Origin: Apostichopus parvimensis | Lineage: Eukaryota > Echinodermata > Holothuroidea > Aspidochirotida > Stichopodidae | Direction of reading: 5' to 3' | Assembly (NCBI GenBank): GCA_000934455.1 | Contig: KN882285.1 | Location: 360,626-424,625, forward strand | DNA: 64,000 bases | Part shown: positions 61,266 through 64,000 of the stretch, piece by piece | How positions within the stretch are numbered: the first letter of the stretch is position 1 | Layout of the letters: every line of letters starts with the position of its first letter | Position numbers and translations under genes: made by a program | Notes under the pieces: generated by a model | Databases searched by the model: none | What the model was told of the DNA's origin: nothing | Seen by the model: only the letters and a program-made list of their open reading frames with translations

Positions 61266-63040
61266 GCAGATGACTGCAGGCAGACTGTGAAACTGGAGAT
61301 TCCTTCCCCTTAAACTTGGTTGGCTCAGGTTGTGTGTTGTCTACGGCATTGGGGTTGCTGAGACGAAATTGTCCTCGAAGGCACACTCTTTGGAGGCATA
61401 TTTGAAGGTAAAGGAGACGATGGCTACCAAGTAGGCATGAGTGCAGGACTTCCCTGACCTTTTTGCCATTTGAGGGTTGTTTTTGTTTGCTTTTGAGGTG
61501 TTTATGCCATAGATTGCCCATTCCAGTTCAAAGTGCCAGCTACTGTACCATTGGCACTCTCGTTACTGGCCCACAAGGGTGCAATCTATTTTTCAGTTCA
61601 TTCATCACTCAAATATCATTACCTGGGCGCTACGAAACCTATCGATCACACAAATGTCCTACACAAAGTTCGAAGTTGTATCGGATTTATTATGTTTTCT
61701 ACATACTAAAATCTGACTGACGGTCTGGCACGTTCTGAATAGTTGAAGCGCTGCGGGAAGCATACTTTCCACTTGCCCATTTGAATTCTGCAAGGTGGGA
61801 TTGCTTGTACAGTATATAGGTTGATCCTTTAGTCAGCAGAGAATCACAAAATAACACAAGAACTAGTTGGCTAGTAGAGGTCCCAAATGTGGAAATATGA
61901 CTGTGGTATGTTGACTGTTGATGGTACATTCTACGTTGTTTGATGTCAAATTTCCAGACTAATGAAGGTTAGGGGGGGGGGGGGGAAGTAACTTTTATTA
62001 TTTGTTGGGAGGGATCTATCTCATTCGTCAAATGGGAGACCATCCAAACTTTTCATCTCAGTAGCGGTGGACATTGGGCTGTTGGATGAAATGAAGTTCC
62101 CTCCTGTGGTAATAAGCCAGTTCACAGTTACGAGTGTGCATGCCCAGGCTGAAAACGTGTTGTGGGTACAGACGAGACAATCGCTCATAGCGCTAGTGTC
62201 TAAGTTTCCACCCAAACTCCCATAACTCCCCCAAAACAGAGCAGATTCATTCCATTTTCTAATTATTCCATTGTATTGTATTGGGGTGCTATTTGCAGAG
62301 TTTCCAGTTGCCAAGATTAGTTCTTATACATTACTGGCACTGTGCGTATCCGTGTTTGTACCTCTTTGACATCATATCATCACATTATTTTGTTATGATT
62401 ATCTCTAACTGTGAAATGGCATATAGCTTTATGTACGACTGCGTGATAAAAATTCAGTTGGTTCGTCTAATTATCTCAGCCGTCGCGGACTGGTTCATAT
62501 CAATGACACTGCATTTACAAGCATGTGTGATGATTAATACTGTGGGCCTGCCTATTGCCTCATTTAGAGGCCATTTGATCGCATTCTCTCTACATCATGA
62601 CCTCTTTTCCAAAAAATACATTGACTGTAGGGCAGTTAATTGAAGATTGTACTGGTGCAATAATGGGATCGAGTTATGGTGGCGTGCTTTTATCAGTTCA
62701 TATCAATAAATGTTTAAAGATTGAACTACTGTATATCTCTTGTTTACTTCTTTCCTAGTGCAGCTGTTCATACTACTGTCTTCATTCTTCCCTGGAGGAT
62801 AAATGAATCTAATCAGTAATGTGTGTGTGTGACTGACTGTCTTGTGAATCTTGGTAAGTGGGAGATGTCTTATTGTTCCCATACCTGGGTAATGGGCATT
62901 CCATAATGAGTAGGTAATTAATCCATATTATTATTAATGTGGATGCCACTAATAATTGGGAGAGTTAATCAAACTCATAGCTTGGTGATCAAAAGCCTGG
63001 AACCGTGCCGTCCAAGCTGGTCTGACCCGTCTGGAGCCAT
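61266..63040. other. No recognisable gene
   Basis: Lies between the Harbinger-like element and the right subterminal repeats of the 18.8 kb element, so it should hold the element's 3' region. It could contain the missing C-terminal exons of the SAMD3-like gene, but none was identified. A G run lies near 61970-61984. Confidence 0.35.
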
Positions 63041-63263
63041 GCTGCTGACCCAAGTTATGAGTCAGTGTGACCCAAGTCTGATCGATTAGTGATATTTGAC
63101 CCAAATATTTGGGTTGAATTTTTTACCCAATTGCGGGGTCACTCTACTTGACCCAATTTTTTGGGTCATCTTGACCCAAATGTGTAAGGTACCCTTCGGA
63201 CATTTTTTGGGGTGAAATAATACCACAATTTGGGTCACCTGTGACCCAGGAGTTTTTAGAGTG
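63040..63263. repeat. GACCCAA subterminal repeats and right terminus
   Basis: About ten copies of GACCCAA or TTGGGTC in both orientations in 220 bp, ending AGTTTTTAGAGTG next to TA. Paired copies form short palindromes such as TTGACCCAAATATTTGGGTT. They probably served as transposase-binding sites of the CACTC-ended element. The left end has only two such words. Confidence 0.8.
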
Positions 63264-63274
63264 TATATCGCTTG

Positions 63275-63785
63275 ACAATCTTGGATTATCTACTTCTTAC
63301 CATGAACTTCATTGGTTATCTTGGATTATCGATGAATAATCCAAGTTTATCAATTGACAATCCAAGATTATCGATCGACAATCCAAGATCATCGAACGAC
63401 AATCCAAGATTATCGAATGACAATCCAGGATTATCGTTTGATAATCCAAGTTTATCGGCCGATAATCCAAGATTATCAGAACCAGCAAGCCAAAAGGTTC
63501 CAATAAATAGATAATCCAAGATTATGTCGATAATCCGAGATTATCGCTCGAAAATCCGAGATTGTCAAGAGACAATCTTGGATTGTTGCTTTTCTTATAC
63601 ACTTGGCGCGATAATCCAAGATTCTCGAGTGATAATCCAAGATTATGAACAGATAATCCAAGATTATGAACAGATAATCCAAGATTTTCGATTTGATAAT
63701 CTTGGATCATCAGTTATTACAAGCCGAAGTCTCACAAAATATATAATCCCAGATTATCGTCTGATAATTTTGGATTGAGGATACA
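63275..63785. repeat. GATAATCCAAGATTATC palindrome array, right
   Basis: About 17-20 units. Seven consecutive ones (63340-63480) keep a strict 21-bp pitch, so the plus strand reads repeated LS.DNPR and the minus strand ILDYRSI without stops. Others are spaced more widely or inverted relative to the CAA centre. Units adjoin the right end of the 18.8 kb element as at its left end. The function is unknown. Confidence 0.9.
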
Positions 63786-64000
63786 AAATCCCAGATTAAA
63801 CATTGTTAAAAACGACCCCTTTAAATAATGCATATTTTGTAGAGAAAGAGATAGTTTATCACCCAGCCGTTTGAATCTGAGAGCAATCTGTATGCAACAC
63901 GGGTGTTTTTCTTTCGATGTTTTCTTGCAACTTCGATGACCGATCGAGTGAAAATTTTCACAAGTGTGTTATTTTATGCATAAGCTGGGATACACCAAGT
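63786..64000. other. Unassigned right edge of window
   Basis: AT-rich sequence without an open frame or repeat. Nothing seen. Confidence 0.6.

Larger units (their letters stand above)
44484..63263 (+). mobile_element. Putative 18.8 kb CACTC-ended transposon
   Basis: Left end CACTCTAAAAACT-GT-TGGGTCA then GTGACCCAA. Right end, inverted, CACTCTAAAAACT-CC-TGGGTCA then GTGACCCAA. Both are flanked by TA. Many GACCCAA/TTGGGTC words fill the last 230 bp (63040-63263), resembling CACTA subterminal repeats. Outer flanks on both sides are the same palindrome array, as expected for one insertion. The interior holds a SAMD3-like gene beginning 260 bp from the left end and a C2H2 gene with a transposase-like motif. 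Later insertions include a truncated LINE and a Harbinger-like element holding a Penelope-like fragment. The alternative is two unrelated solo ends. Confidence 0.6.

Noticed and set aside
44484-63263. The 18.8 kb element as a Polinton/Maverick
   Set aside because: The size fits, but no polymerase, integrase, ATPase, protease or capsid-like frame is visible, the ends are CACTC rather than AG-type, and the flanking repeat is TA rather than 6 bp.
63272-63514. Heptapeptide repeat frame as a real protein
   Set aside because: Frames on both strands are open only because of the 21-bp tandem pitch. There is no start context or splice structure.

Overview
The window is nuclear DNA of an animal, most likely a marine deuterostome invertebrate such as an echinoderm. 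I infer this from the transposon repertoire, from islands rich in the word TAGGCCTA, and from the intron-rich, compact exons of the element genes. No host gene can be called with confidence. Almost everything recognisable is transposable-element DNA, much of it nested, and no RNA gene, CRISPR array or prokaryotic feature was seen. There is one 50-base assembly gap (20925-20974).

Left part (1-18 kb). The first 650 bases are an AAGTGTT/AACACTT-rich repeat ending in the CACTC-type terminus of a DNA transposon. At 6746 an Academ-like transposon (copy 1) begins. Its coding region is split by a 5.2 kb hAT element (7367-12576) with a perfect 8-bp target duplication, CCTGCCAG. The hAT carries a five-exon transposase gene that is nearly readable. 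The rest of Academ copy 1 (12577-about 15990) is decayed and abuts a Kolobok-like transposase (about 15990-17790).

Middle (18-44 kb). 18-25 kb is non-coding, with one degenerate hammerhead-ribozyme-like motif near 23.45 kb. From 26.86 to 35.4 kb lies a second hAT (hAT-B) hit twice: at its probable start codon by a 1,840-bp element with 6-bp target duplications (25021-26860), and in mid-gene by Academ copy 2 (27983-34819, TTG duplication). Copy 2 is the best preserved element here, with one spliced 1,370-residue reading frame combining an uncharacterised core, an XPG/FEN-like nuclease region and, one frame step on, a cysteine-rich CXC tail. A LINE reverse-transcriptase remnant lies near 37-38 kb and a SAMD3-like exon near 41.3-41.7 kb.

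Right part (44-64 kb). The most interesting unit appears to be an 18,780-bp transposon (44484-63263) with inverted CACTCTAAAAACT termini, flanking TA dinucleotides and GACCCAA-type subterminal repeats. It carries a multi-exon SAMD3-like gene starting 260 bp inside its left end (eight exons traced, most in matching phase) and a C2H2 zinc-finger gene with a YIDDFEVTNPL motif inside an intron. It has itself been hit by a truncated LINE and by a two-gene Harbinger-like element, which in turn holds a Penelope-like fragment. Both outer flanks are arrays of a 17-bp near-palindrome, GATAATCCAAGATTATC, as expected if the large element landed inside such an array.

Family names rest on remembered motifs rather than database searches. 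Boundaries backed by target duplications (hAT-A, Academ copy 2, the 1.84 kb element) are firm. The single-unit reading of the 18.8 kb element is a strong inference.
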